This document shows, piece after piece, positions 47,209 to 58,377 of a stretch of DNA of 64,000 nt; positions within the stretch are counted from its first letter, which is position 1; the number at the start of each line of letters is the position of its first letter. Made by a program: the position numbers and the translations under genes. Under the pieces are notes generated by a model. The model made no database searches and was not told the DNA's origin. It saw nothing but the letters and a program-made list of their open reading frames with translations. The DNA is from Diplocarpon mali (lineage: Eukaryota > Ascomycota > Leotiomycetes > Helotiales > Drepanopezizaceae), in the NCBI GenBank assembly GCA_024741835.1, contig JAENRP010000034.1:100925-164924 (forward strand), written 5' to 3'.

Positions 47209-47587
47209 TCAAGGGCACGTATTCCACAATTCTAGGCCGTGCACTCTCGATACTTGGCAATGCCGCTTTTACTTTCTACCTTGGTATTTGATATACGCGC
47301 CTCCAGCTTTAATCACGGCTTTACACCTCTGTAGCATTTGCCTAATTATCTCTTTTATCAATAACGCGTATCATAGCGGACTCGTTCGTCCTCAGAAGTG
47401 TGTCGTTTGAGAGTCTTTGGCGTAGGGATATTGAATATGGATTCTATAGTTCAAGGTTTGAGTTTCAGTCTGAAAAGCGGCGAGTTGGTATGCTTATATC
47501 ATTAGCAGTACCCCTTGTATAAAACCCCGGCTCATAGAAACCTCTAGAAATACGCTCAGACTACCTTGGTGGAATACTTACCCATGG
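47209..47587 (-). mobile_element. Internally deleted Tc1/mariner element
   Basis: 379 bp between TA dinucleotides (47207-47208 and 47588-47589). The ends are imperfect inverted repeats: after 12 variable bases, ATTCCAC...TAGGCCGTGC at the left matches TGGAAT at the right. On the minus strand, about 47390 down to 47269 encodes the Tc1-type transposase C-terminus (KEIIRQMLQRCKAVIKAGGAYIKY), read through the usual stop by a few codons. No other transposase sequence remains. Confidence 0.7.
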
Positions 47588-47825
47588 TACTTAGTACACG
47601 TCTGGAAACGAAGTGTGGAGTCCCGTACTTGATCGCCGGCCCCAAAACACCATGGGAGCCCGTAGTCCAGGGTGCGTTGGCTGAGTCAGCTTTCATGTGA
47701 CGTCTGCTCCGCCGGTCGCAGAGGATTGCTCTCCGAGGAGCCTAGCGCCTGCCTAGCGCCTGCCTAGCTCCCGACCTCTACGAGTGGGGGTGCTGATAAG
47801 GAGGGTAGGTTCGAGATACTTCGTA

Positions 47826-48092
47826 CAGGCAATAATGATTCCGGATTTCTAGTCCGTGCGTAAGCCTATGCTCTCTAGATACTTAGCAATGCTGCTTTAT
47901 CAAATTTTCTTAGTATTTTATATACGCTCCTATTGAGTCCATATTGAATTACTATGATTCAAGCTGTAAAAGCGGCAAATTAACATTCAAATATCATTGG
48001 AGGTACCCCTAGCTTAGTATCCTTGTAAATAGAGCCTTCTACGATATACGAGAATCGTGCACGGACTAGAAATCCGGAATCATTTCAGCAAG
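47826..48092 (-). mobile_element. Short Tc1/mariner-derived element (MITE-like)
   Basis: 267 bp between TA dinucleotides (47824-47825 and 48093-48094). The inverted repeats share AATGATTCCGGATTTCTAG followed by TCCGTGC. The left part holds the last codons of a Tc1-type transposase on the minus strand (AYIKY then stop) and the GCAATGCTGCTTTA motif. It is related in ends and interior to the element at 47209-47587. Confidence 0.75.
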
Positions 48093-48409
48093 TACTATGT
48101 ATGCTTATTTGCTGTCAGCATAACATAGAGGAGACCGAGAGTACGAGCACGACCCCGGCCGGGCCAGGACGCTTCCCCTGGGCGTGCGAAGAGAGAGAGA
48201 AAGCTGCGGGCGGGGAGTCGGGAGTCGGAGCTGGAGAGCGCTCACGTGCGGGAGGTCCGACGTGCCGTGGCTCCTCCCCGCCCTCGAGTTTCCCGCGAGG
48301 AGCGGGGGGGTTCGGACGGGAGCACACTCCTCACGTGTCGGGGTGTCCGGCCCGTCGTATTCGGGCGAGAAAAAGAGGTCGGGAGGTGAGCACCACCGCG
48401 TCCGGGGGG

Positions 48410-48437
48410 NNNNNNNNNNNNNNNNNNNNNNNNNNNN
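48410..48437. other. Assembly gap (28 N)
   Basis: A run of 28 unknown bases next to a GGGGGG run. Two long frames across it exist only because N codons are read through. Confidence 0.99.
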
Positions 48438-49174
48438 CTCGCGCGGTCGGGGCGAATGCCGCGCGAAGAACGGCCTACGATTTAAGGTTATTCGGCCAAG
48501 GCATGCTCGCTCGGCTCGGCGGCCGGTGGAGCGGAGGGGAGCGGGGTGGAGAAGCGAGTATGCGAAAAGATCGGAACGAGTGGTGGGGGCCGGGTGCCGC
48601 TGCCACTCGGGTGCTGGGTGTGGGATTTGTTCGCTGGCGATCGATGGGGAGTACGTCTGGTCCTCTCGTCCTCGCATGGTACATGCCATGCGACACGGCA
48701 CGAGACTGGATTGTGACATCCACCGTCGCGGATACTTTCCTCGGATCTCCCGTCGTACGCTCTAATGTGCTGTAGTATCCTCTCACCGACCATAGTATAC
48801 CCTCACCGACCACAATATACTCTCCTCGACCATCATATCCTCTCACCGACCACAATATCCTCACCCCGACCCCGTCAATCCGAGGGGAACCAGACCAACG
48901 CCGGCGCCGCATCTCACGCCAAAAGATCACCTCACCCACATTTCCGAGCTCGAGACCGAAAGGCCGAGCCCGTAGCATCCGTTCAACGACGCGTCATCGC
49001 GACCGGGCGCCCTGGGAAAGATGAGAGGCAAGGGGGGCGCTGGGAGGATTAAGCTTCTTACAACCTTCGAATGGAGGTGTGCCGCTAGCCTCGCTGCTTT
49101 TCCCCTCTGGCACCCGGCTTGCGAGCGGGTGAGAGTTCTGCTCTCTCGTGCGCTCCAGTCTTCGCATGTTGGGC

Positions 49175-49227
<53 letters not shown>

Positions 49228-49972
49228 GCCAAGGGCAGAATTCCCCGACGACGGTGAACCGGCGTGCATGGCGCAGGAGAAGAGCGAGCGGATGGCTTGG
49301 GCGCAGGCTCAATCAACACCATCGGCGACGATGTTCCCTCCTGCAGACCCACCTCCGGTGGAAGACCCTTGCACATGCGCTCATGTGGTAGCTTGTGTTG
49401 GGGCCGGCGACCAAGGAGACTCGATGCGTCGGGCCTCAGGAATCGATCCAGGTGTGCGGCTGCATCCCGTTTTCCGACCACGTATCTCGTGATTTCAGCT
49501 ACGGCTTGGAGCCCCCCGGGCAGAAAAGGCTGTCGCTGCTCATCCCGAGTGCCTCTCCCACGCGTCGCTCGCGAGATGGATGTCTCGTAAGGTGTCGAGG
49601 GTGGTCCCTCGCGGATTGGGAGAGATCCTCCATGTCTGGTTGAGGCCCCAGGCCACCCTGCCTCGGCTCGTCATTCCACCCAAGTCCGGGGAGATGGAGT
49701 CATCGCTCGGATTCTAGTATCAACAGATGTGTCAGGTGAGGTGCGAGATGGACTCCTCTTCTGCCGGGCGGTGACGGGCCTGATGTGCACAGCGACGAGG
49801 GTCTGGACCCACCCGGTGCTCCAGATACCGGCAGTAGTTCGGCTTTCTCTTCTGATCTGCTACGAAGAAGGCTGGCCCTCGCAAGGGATGCGTAGGGCGA
49901 CGTGGGGCTGAACAAGGCTTTGGTTGGAGAGGACTCGAGCACTATGCTTCGCTTGTAATTTACACTTGATTT
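48438..49972. other. Intergenic, no supportable gene
   Basis: GC-rich and without recognisable coding content. A short direct-repeat cluster at about 48776-48872 is built on CTCACCGACCA with ATATCCTC (roughly five units of 18-20 bp). Confidence 0.4.
49177..49223 (+). repeat. (GA)n microsatellite
   Basis: About 23 uninterrupted GA units, purines on the + strand. Confidence 0.97.
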
Positions 49973-50046
49973 GACGTGCATTACGTGCATCCGTGCATTA
50001 CGTGCATTCGTGCATCACGTGAATCACGTGCATCACGTGCATCACG
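49973..50046 (+). repeat. 9-bp tandem array of the ACGTGCAT(C/T) type
   Basis: About eight units of 8-9 bp. The three full CACGTG palindromes are at 50016, 50025 and 50034, in exact 9-bp register. Units nearer the left read TACGTGCAT or CCGTGCAT. Confidence 0.85.
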
Positions 50047-53000
50047 GACAGGGCATGGAATCATCTCATTTACATCGAGGAGCAGGACCCCACTGGCTTT
50101 CCATTTCAAGGCGGTCTGCGGAGTTGCAAGTCATCTCAGTCTCCAACTATATATCCTCTACAGTCAACAAGTGTCGGGATATTATCACCTGCTCTAATGG
50201 GGCGCTCCACGCTGGTCACCCCCTGGCAGCCGACAGTGACCAAGACTTGACCGCTGCATGCCCATCCTCTTCACGGCGTACACAGTCAGACTCGAGTGGC
50301 TCGTGGATCTTGGGGCTGATTTGGTCGGAGGGCATCTCGGAGGGCCGGTGGCATTGTTTTTCTCACAACCAGGCCGCCGTCGAGCCTCACGGGTCCGGAG
50401 CTGCGAGTCCTCATGCACACACCATGGCTGCTCACCTTATCTGCGATCAAATCATCCTCAGCTTCGTTCGATCCCTGATCGCCATCTCCGTCGCGCCCCG
50501 ACGTATACCATGTGCTGCTTATTATAGCCCGGACACGCATCCACCTGTGAGAAGCCGAAGCTGCCATCAACCCCCCCCTTGTCCCCCTACGACGCTCCCT
50601 GCTCCCCCCCAGAATGCTTCCCGCCGAGCAAAGGCCCCTGCCAACCTTAATGCGCGATCGTCGTGAGAGAGGAGGGCGCGCAGGCGTGGCGTCTCCCAAG
50701 GTAAATAAAGATGCCAAGGCGGAGCCGATCCACCCAAGAGACATCGGAACCGGGCACAGAGCTGGATTCTACTTGCTACGTAAGGCTCACCAAACCGAAC
50801 AGGGAAGCCAAGAGGGCGAATCCTGCGTGCCTTCCGCGAAACGATTTGGGAACCCAAGCACAGGAAGTATTTATGTTTCATTCGGGCCCGATTGCGTCCT
50901 GGGGGTTTCGTATAAGAACCAGCCTTGGTGCAGAGGATGAGGTTGGCAACGGAAGCGGAAAAGGCTTTTCCTCCCCATGTCCTGAACATCCCCGCCTCCC
51001 GATTTCGTAGCGCAGAGGTACGGGGGATCGAAACCTTGCGGGAAACCTTCGGAAAAGTCAGGTCTCCGACTGCTTGGTAAGGCCAGCGTCGTGAGCCGAA
51101 TTCTCCTGAACGACGATATTTCACAAAGTTACGTCTGCTATATGGGCGTTAGGCTTTCTTAGTCCGAAGGCTTCTCTACGTAAGAGTCAATGAGCGTACC
51201 TGAGATTAGTTTTCCAGCTATTTGGCTTTCATCATAGCATTCGAGCCATATATCCTCCCCACCAACGTCGGAAAAATACTGTTCGGTGTGTTTGATAACC
51301 TCTACCTGCAGTCGTACTTTAGCGTTTTTTAAGCGAGGGGAATACTCAGGGGCGTCGGATCCGAGGGTGGGTCTGACGGTGACGGGCCTCGAATAGATCG
51401 CTTCTTTCGTTAAGCGAGTATCGAGTGTCTCGACCTATTCGAATCCGGATGCGATATAACGTAACGGACGTGTGCAAGCGGTTAGGTTGGCACTCGGGAT
51501 CAAGACTGCCAGGGGCTAATTAAACATCCACTAAGCTCTTCCGATCGCTCATAGTCACCGGCTAGGCTGAGTGCTGGAAGTTGAAGCCAGAACTATGGAT
51601 CAGGGAAGGGGTAAGACCATTCGGGTCTCGAGGGCATTTCTCGGAATTCGATCTACAGATTGATCCCGGGGATTCTGTACAAGCGGCCTGCCTGAGGGAG
51701 TGTCGATGCGAGTGTGCTTATTTGGCGTCGAGATGACCAGACTCAAATCGAGGTTGTTCTTGAGAAAGTCAAACCGAGGGAGAATCCTCTGTCTGATGGG
51801 TAAATTTCGTTTAGGTTAAAGTAGAATAGACTTAAAAGGAACTCTAAATCCCGCTGCAGGGATACTCCTGGTGTGTTGCTGCCGTCGGGTTTCGGCTACC
51901 GTAAGACCTCTACCCTTGTCTCATCGGCCCCCTGGATCTACGGAGGACGGACATTACGTGCGTATCACCACACCCGCTTCCTCCTCGGAAAATCCACATA
52001 CGCCAGACACGAGATCGCCAAGCACATGGTATCAGACCGCGCTATCTCTTGTCGTGTCTTAACCCATCTTGGCATGTCGTTGCTCCGCTCCGTGGATGGG
52101 CGAGGAAAGCTCGCGGCTTCAAGCCTTGCCCCAGCCCGGAATCAAGATGAAATCGATTCAAATCAAAGACATGGAAGCCACAAGCGGAGGAAAAGCTTGA
52201 TCGCTGGCTTACTAGACACATCGTCCAGCTCGGGTTCGCGCTTTATCCTCGTTCTTAGGGTTATCTCAATGATCTCGGACCTCCGTATGTTCGGTAAATG
52301 GGTTATGGTCCGGGGTTCACGGAGGTATATCGTTGAAGCATTAATCCCTGCTTGCTCTTACATAACACCATGGTCCATGGACGAAAAATTCGAACAAGAG
52401 AAATTCGACACACCTGACACTGCGCGGTGGAGGGAAACCCTAGTACAATTCTCGTCCTTTCTTTTTCATTACTTCTTGTGCAGATTGGTTTCAATCACAT
52501 GCCTGGTGACCGGCCCGACGAAGACCACACTAGCGTCGCTTCACAGGGGCTGTCATATGGGTTTGTAAGGTTGTTTTATACTTTCTTCTAGTGTTCTTTT
52601 TGCCTGCAATGAAGCACTGTTGAGGTTCAGGCGTCCAGGGACAATCTAATGAAAGCTAACCATACTTAGCTGCTGCACGAGGTATTTCTGCACCAGACAA
52701 AGTACCAAGCAATATATTCCGTTTTAAGGTAATCTGTGAACCCATTTAACGCTACAGGGGCAAAGTGGCTATGTTGATAATACCCTCTCCTTGAAAGTTC
52801 AAAATCGGGCTACTATGAAGTTACTCAGCCTCCTAAACTCGAAGCAGGGTCTCTTTCTTAACCCTAGAGTCGGGTAGCCTTCGGCTAAATCGCCGATTGG
52901 TGTCTGAGCTTTCGCTTGTAGATTTAGGGTTTAATAGCATGGACAGGCCAGCGATATTATACTCCCAACGTCATATGCAAAGTAGGACCACTTTTTTGGC

Positions 53001-53350
53001 CTTCGGATTTTGGAAACAGCTTGAACGTTATCGAGTCTCAACGAGTTGAAACATCTTAGAGTCACAAGTCAATCAGTGGATTCAGAACTGGGATTGCAGC
53101 GCAGTGAAAAGAGGAGTCGGTTTTCGCATTTTCCCGTGAGCTCTTGGACTCGAAAACACTTTGTTACACAGTAAACAACGCATGCGTTGCTCGATTTTCA
53201 AATAGGGTTTGAAGTGCGTCGGCAAGGTCAGATATGCTTTTGCAGGCTTTGGTTGGCTTGCGAAGATGTAGGTTTCTATACTTGCTGTCCAAACCGCTTC
53301 TGGGTGCTCGGCCTTTTCTTACAAGCATGACGGATCAAAAGAATGCCAGA
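50047..53350. other. Island-to-repeat transition, no supportable gene
   Basis: Base composition falls from GC-rich to AT-rich through this stretch. A + frame ending at 52568 is open for about 230 codons, but its first ATG is at 52026 and it has no recognisable domain. I do not call it. Confidence 0.35.
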
Positions 53351-53352
53351 TA

Positions 53353-53628
53353 CTTAGTACATAGGGAAATAATCTGAGGTTTTCTATCTGTGCACACTAG
53401 ATTCTTGGCAATGCTGCTTTTATTGAATTCCTTAGTATTTTATATAGCTACCTTTTGCGTTAATCACTGCTTTATATCTATTTGGCATTTCCTTAATCAA
53501 ATCTCTAATTATCTCAACTGTTATTAATTCCTAAGCTTCAAGTACCCCCTATCGAAACCCCTGCGCAAAAGAAAGTTCTAGTATAGCGTATAGATAGAAA
53601 ACCTCAGATTATTTCCCTATGTACTAAG
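53353..53628 (-). mobile_element. Internally deleted Tc1/mariner element with long terminal inverted repeats
   Basis: 276 bp between TA dinucleotides (53351-53352 and 53629-53630). The terminal inverted repeats are about 36 bp and essentially perfect, starting CTTAGTACATAGGGAAATAA. On the minus strand the interior encodes a Tc1-type transposase C-terminus (EIIRDLIKEMPNRYKAVINA, then KGSYIKY and a stop at 53434-53432), with a TAG a few codons upstream where TGG is usual. Nothing else of the transposase remains. Confidence 0.85.
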
Positions 53629-53630
53629 TA

Positions 53631-54899
53631 TTTACTGAAACCTGGGAATTCTTACTAATCAAAGGGCAAGTTGAGTACTTCAAACCTTATTATACTGAAT
53701 ACCTTTGAGATTGCCAAGCTTTTCCTCTGTATGGTGTAGCAGGTATTTTCGTTCCCTGTTGACAAGAATGCCCTTGAGAATTCTTCAGTACTATATAAGT
53801 TATTAATTCCATTAGACCCTGATGAGACTATTACAAATCTTTTGTAATAGGTAGATAAGCAATAGGTGATTTTTACTTCTCTAGTACTAGGGTGGATTTA
53901 CAAGGAAAAATTCGATACCGTAATTGTAAGGAACAAGAGATACCTATTCAAATAGCATGATATTCTTCATTTTATCGTTCTTCCACGTATAGTGGATCAG
54001 GATTGTAGCTTTTGACCTTTTTCCACTTCATTCTTAGAGCGTATTATCCTTTCTCTAACAGCACAAAGCTCCTTGGTGGGTCTCTTTCAAATATGTTCAA
54101 ATCAGAAGTGGGGTAGAAGTAATGTTTATTTTTCTCTTGACAAAGTGGATCGAAAAATCCCTAGAACTATAATACACTAATAATGAAAACGAATATTGTG
54201 AAGTGGTTTTGAAATGATAAAATGTTAAAACTAAGCAGCCATAAGCTGCTAGGGAATAATTTGCTACTTGCGGGCCAGAGAAAAAGACGACTTGACCATA
54301 AGATGAGGGATTTTGAATCTAAGTAAATTCGACCTTGCAAACCTACCGGAAAACGACCCTTGAGCATTTACAACTATGGTGTTTGTTTGGCTTATACTTC
54401 ATCGCAAGCCAAACAAACGCCACATTAGTACTTATTATAAGAAAGTCGTATTATAGGGTTACAAGGTCAATTTATACCTTCATATAGTTTTTATTTGGCT
54501 TACAGCAAATCAATAAAGTAAGATAAGAGGCAAAGACTTGATGCTTGTAAGCAGTATCTCCTACGAACCCATAGGATCTTTGACAGAGTTGAGGCTAAGT
54601 CATTTCAAACACAACTACGAAATATCAAACCAAAAGTCGAATAAGTCTAGAATTCATGAAAGGCTTCAAAAGAATTATACCTACATCGTTTGTGAACTCT
54701 TTCTTTCGACATCTACTTATACTATTTGGATTGCTTAAATATTCACATGATCGAGGAAGGGCTTAATAATAGATATAAGGAGAGATAAAACAGGTTATAG
54801 TATATAAGGAAAGGAGGGAGAAAATACATAGTTTAAGACTTGGCGTTAGCTTCGGAGATTTTCTCCAAAGCTAAGAGTCAATAAACAGGATTATGATTG
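53631..54899. other. AT-rich, no gene seen
   Basis: Contains one strong hairpin (54377-54422). A related single arm occurs near 54490 (TTTTTATTTGGCTTACAG). Confidence 0.4.
54377..54422. repeat. 17-bp inverted repeat, 12-nt loop
   Basis: Arms TGGTGTTTGTTTGGCTT (54377-54393) and AAGCCAAACAAACGCCA (54406-54422) pair with a single G-T or mismatch position. Confidence 0.85.
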
Positions 54900-55620
54900 T
54901 TTCCTTTTTCTCCTATCAATATACCACACGAGCTCTAAACTGTATAGCAAAAGCAAAAAACGCTGTTGTTATATTAGGTAAAAGGAGAAACTGGTATAAA
55001 GATTCCTTAAATTTAGTATCTACTAGTCCTTGATCCTTGTAGGACCGAATTCACGGGATAAGTTTGTAATCTTCACCTCAGTTAAAAGTTATTCTCTCTG
55101 TGTGAAGCAAGTATCTTCCCAGAGAGCTGCTTAATGGAATGAGATAAAGGCACCTGTTGCGGTGACAAGTGTAGGAGCAAGTATAAAAGCTAAGAGTGAA
55201 TTTATGGGTCTAGGACAATGGAAACGAAGGAGATTAAGATCTCTTCTAGCACAGGTCTCTCTCTATGTAATTACATAACTTCAGATCTACCTCTCTCTTG
55301 CATACAATACCCCTTTATATCGCATTCGATATATAAATTACTACCGAGTACCTGGTACCAGGAACCTTGCTCGAGATAAGTTCAGCCGTTATCCTTTCTC
55401 CTTGTTCTGGCTTCTACGTTGATAGGTAGACCAGTAGTGCTCATATAGGGAATGATTACGATAAGAGTCGGTTTAGGTTTCGGATCCTAAGATAAACCCT
55501 CGCTAATGCGACTATCTATCCAATTATATTAAGTGTCTTGCTAATTAGTAGCGGCTATTGATTAAAACCCTTCTTATCGACTTTAGCTTCTAAAAAAACC
55601 TTTAGAGTTGCAGGGCTATG
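54900..55620. repeat. Degenerate repeat related to 35461-35866, with a second LTR inserted
   Basis: Both ends match the relic at 35.5 kb (54935-54970 and about 55500-55620). The middle is a diverged LTR of the element D type, about 55100-55392. Confidence 0.5.
55100..55392 (-). repeat. Diverged LTR of the chromovirus type
   Basis: Aligns in order with the solo LTR at 12-335: TTAATGGAATGA, GTAGGAGCAAG, GGTCTAGGACAATGGAAACG and a final TTCAGCCGTTA correspond to its landmarks. Boundaries are approximate. Confidence 0.5.
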
Positions 55621-56425
55621 AAATCCATCCTTTCTTCTTTTCCTCTTACTTATACATTGAAACTTGCCTCATTCCCCTGTATATCTTTAACCACGCCTTT
55701 CCTTGAATTAAAGCGATATATTTAAACAATCCTAGAATACGTAAGTATAGATCAATAGCTAAAGGTACCTAAATATGAAGGTAGTACCAAGTTCTCATTT
55801 CGAAGCTTTTATGTAATTCTAGCTTTATTGCTGCGCCACGAGGGGCCTGAGGCTCTAAGAACCGGCGTACGTAATCAGCCCCTGAAAGTGGCCAAGGAGC
55901 ACTCCTATAAAAGTAGCGTAGATATATAGCTAGATTAGAACTTCACAAGCTTCTTTACACCACTAAGAAAGATCCCTACTTTCAGTACGACATTTGTCTT
56001 ATTGAAGGTTTAATATTTTGCAGCTAGAAGGACTTGTCGGCATAAGGGTCATATAATAACGTATCGGCACAGGATGTTATATGACGCATGTAGCAATGAG
56101 CGCACGTGATAAGGAAGGCTTGGCAAACGATGTATTTACTCTACGCCCTCGAGGAATAGCCTTGAGAGCAAGCTTCTACTACTAAATACAATCACTGTAT
56201 TTAAGGCGCTTCACTATGTATATAATCACCTAATGTGATACTAATACTAATTAGTAGTTAACCTTACAATTCAACTATAGAGCAGCTAGGTAGCTAAATT
56301 AGAAGAGAGAGAAGAGCTTGTCTACCGACTTATACTTCTTTGCTAATACTTTATACGACTCTAAGAACTACCTCTTGTCTATTCGTATACGTTACTAACG
56401 TACTTCTGCTAGCCTTAAAGATATC
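55621..56425. other. AT-rich, no gene seen
   Basis: No coding or repeat match recognised within the window. Confidence 0.35.
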
Positions 56426-58053
56426 TCGAAATGATAAGACCAGAAGACTTCTTAATTATAGTAAGAAGACTTACAAATTTTATTAATGAAAACTCGGAAT
56501 TTATCAAACCCCTCTTTAATAACCTACCTTACTTATAAGACGCGTTAAATACACTTAAATTGTATAATAAGAAGTGGCTGCTATTAAAAGGGAACCTATA
56601 ATACGATTATAATGTAGAGTGGGTCGAAGGCAATAGTATAAACTTTCTAAGAGCAATCGACGCGTGGATAAGAGAAGCTATAATAGGAGATAGCGATACG
56701 TCTTCACTCTTACCACTAATTCATATAAATACACTAACACTAGCATTAAAGGCTACTCGATTAAAAATGGCAAAGCCTAATAAAGAACTAGATTAGAAAT
56801 ACGAAGATTTCGAGACTGATAACGAGTTATATATAACGCGTGCCTCGATTATAATATATATCAAGTATCGGATCTAGATGTACCGAACTGAATTTAGATA
56901 CGCATAAGACGAGAACCTTTGGGAAATATTCTAAAGAGATTTCGAAAACTGGAGTATATAGCTATTCGATAAAGCACTAAGAGATATTAAAGCTAAGCTA
57001 TATAACCACTTGATAACTTATAGAGTCTATATAAGCCGACCTGATAAAGGCTACGGATTTGCGAAACGGCTCTATAAAGTAACTCAAGAGGCCGAACTGC
57101 AACAATTTAATAATGATAATAACCAATGTCGATATACGAAACTGAGAGCTATAAGCTATAGTCCTGCCCGAAAATAACAAAAGCGATTACCTCTTATAGT
57201 CGTAGATATAGTGCAACGATCTCTTGAATAAGATGAGACTCGTGGAAGAGATTAAGAGGTTCGATCGACTTCTCGTACGATTAGGAAAACAACTTATATT
57301 TTCAAATATTAAAGCTTAGCTCCTAACGGAGGAGGTGGCGGAGGAGGCGATAACGACAATAGTGACAGAGGTAATAATAGGAATAACAACAATAATCTAT
57401 ATACTCCTAAGCTAAAGCAATACAAGAATCAATAGAGATACAATAACCCGGCCCAACTTATCATCAATCTTAGTAAGATGTATCATAATAAGAATATCAA
57501 ATATAGAGGAGGCGTATAGGATATATTACATATTAAACTTAAGAAATTCTTTAGCCTTTGCGATTCTTGCAATCTCCTTAAAGAGCTATATGCAAAAGCT
57601 TTCCCGCATATGCTAAAAGGAGCCGCCGACGCATACTATTGCGATAAAATGGTACGCTAAGACTTGACCTTCGATGATATAATAATAGCTATGAAACTTC
57701 ATTTTAAGACTTAAGAAAATCGCAAGCTATATATAATAGTATAAAGAACGACGACTTATTCTACTATAATTGCGGAGAATCTTGAAAAGACACGCCTCAA
57801 ATGCTTAGAAATTCTGCTATAACAATTAGCACTTTGCTAATAAGCTCTAATTGACAAATATTCTTACGATAATAATCTATAAGACTAAGTTATTAGCGCT
57901 TGCAATAGCATCTCTGAATATCGATACGCTTTAATCGACCTAGCGAATACGTATAAAGGCGTCGCAAACCAACTGAGGTCTGCGATAGGCACCTTGCAAT
58001 AGGAGATAGAATTAAAATAAGCTTTTCAACCCTTTGTAAGGTATAACTCAAGC
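56426..58053 (+). mobile_element. Retrotransposon gag-like fragment, truncated by element D
   Basis: The + strand translates through RIP-type stops into a gag-like protein: a start-like MIRPEDFL near 56430, a glycine/asparagine-rich linker at about 57320-57400 (GGGGGGGDNDN), and a helical block near 57.5-57.75 kb (FFSLCDSCN, HMLKGAADAYY, AMKLHF) as in Ty3/gypsy gag. It ends at the LTR of element D at 58054, so its pol part is missing or displaced. Confidence 0.55.
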
Positions 58054-58377
58054 TGTAACGGCTGTACCTCCACTTAGTGCAATTACCTGGGAGTATAGCG
58101 TTTTAAGGTTTTGCAATCTCGATTCGATATAGGGTTTTCTCGAATCGACCCCGAAGGTGCAAAAGGATATTCTTATATAATATTACGTAAATGGGCAACA
58201 GAGCTTTTAGCTGCTATATATATAAGGAAGAAGGGCTCTCTCTTAAGGAGGGTTCTCTAACTTCTTCGTTTCCTTTGTATTAAACCTATAGAATACGCCT
58301 TTTGCACTACTTCTTACTCTTATACTTGATCTCGCACTTTAGCAGTTCTATATCGTTATATTAAACGAAGAAGTTCT
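58054..58377 (+). repeat. 5' LTR of element D
   Basis: 324 bp starting TGTAACGGCTG. The inverted counterpart is at 12-335 and a diverged relative at 55100-55392. The 3' boundary is inferred from the equal length of the left-edge copy. Confidence 0.75.

Noticed and set aside
48101..48775. Two frames of more than 200 codons on both strands
   Set aside because: They read through the 28-N assembly gap, are low in coding character and overlap each other.
51873..52568. Open frame of about 231 codons on the + strand
   Set aside because: It starts with GTG, its first ATG is at 52026, and I see no domain, signal or splice support. It lies in the composition gradient toward the repeats.
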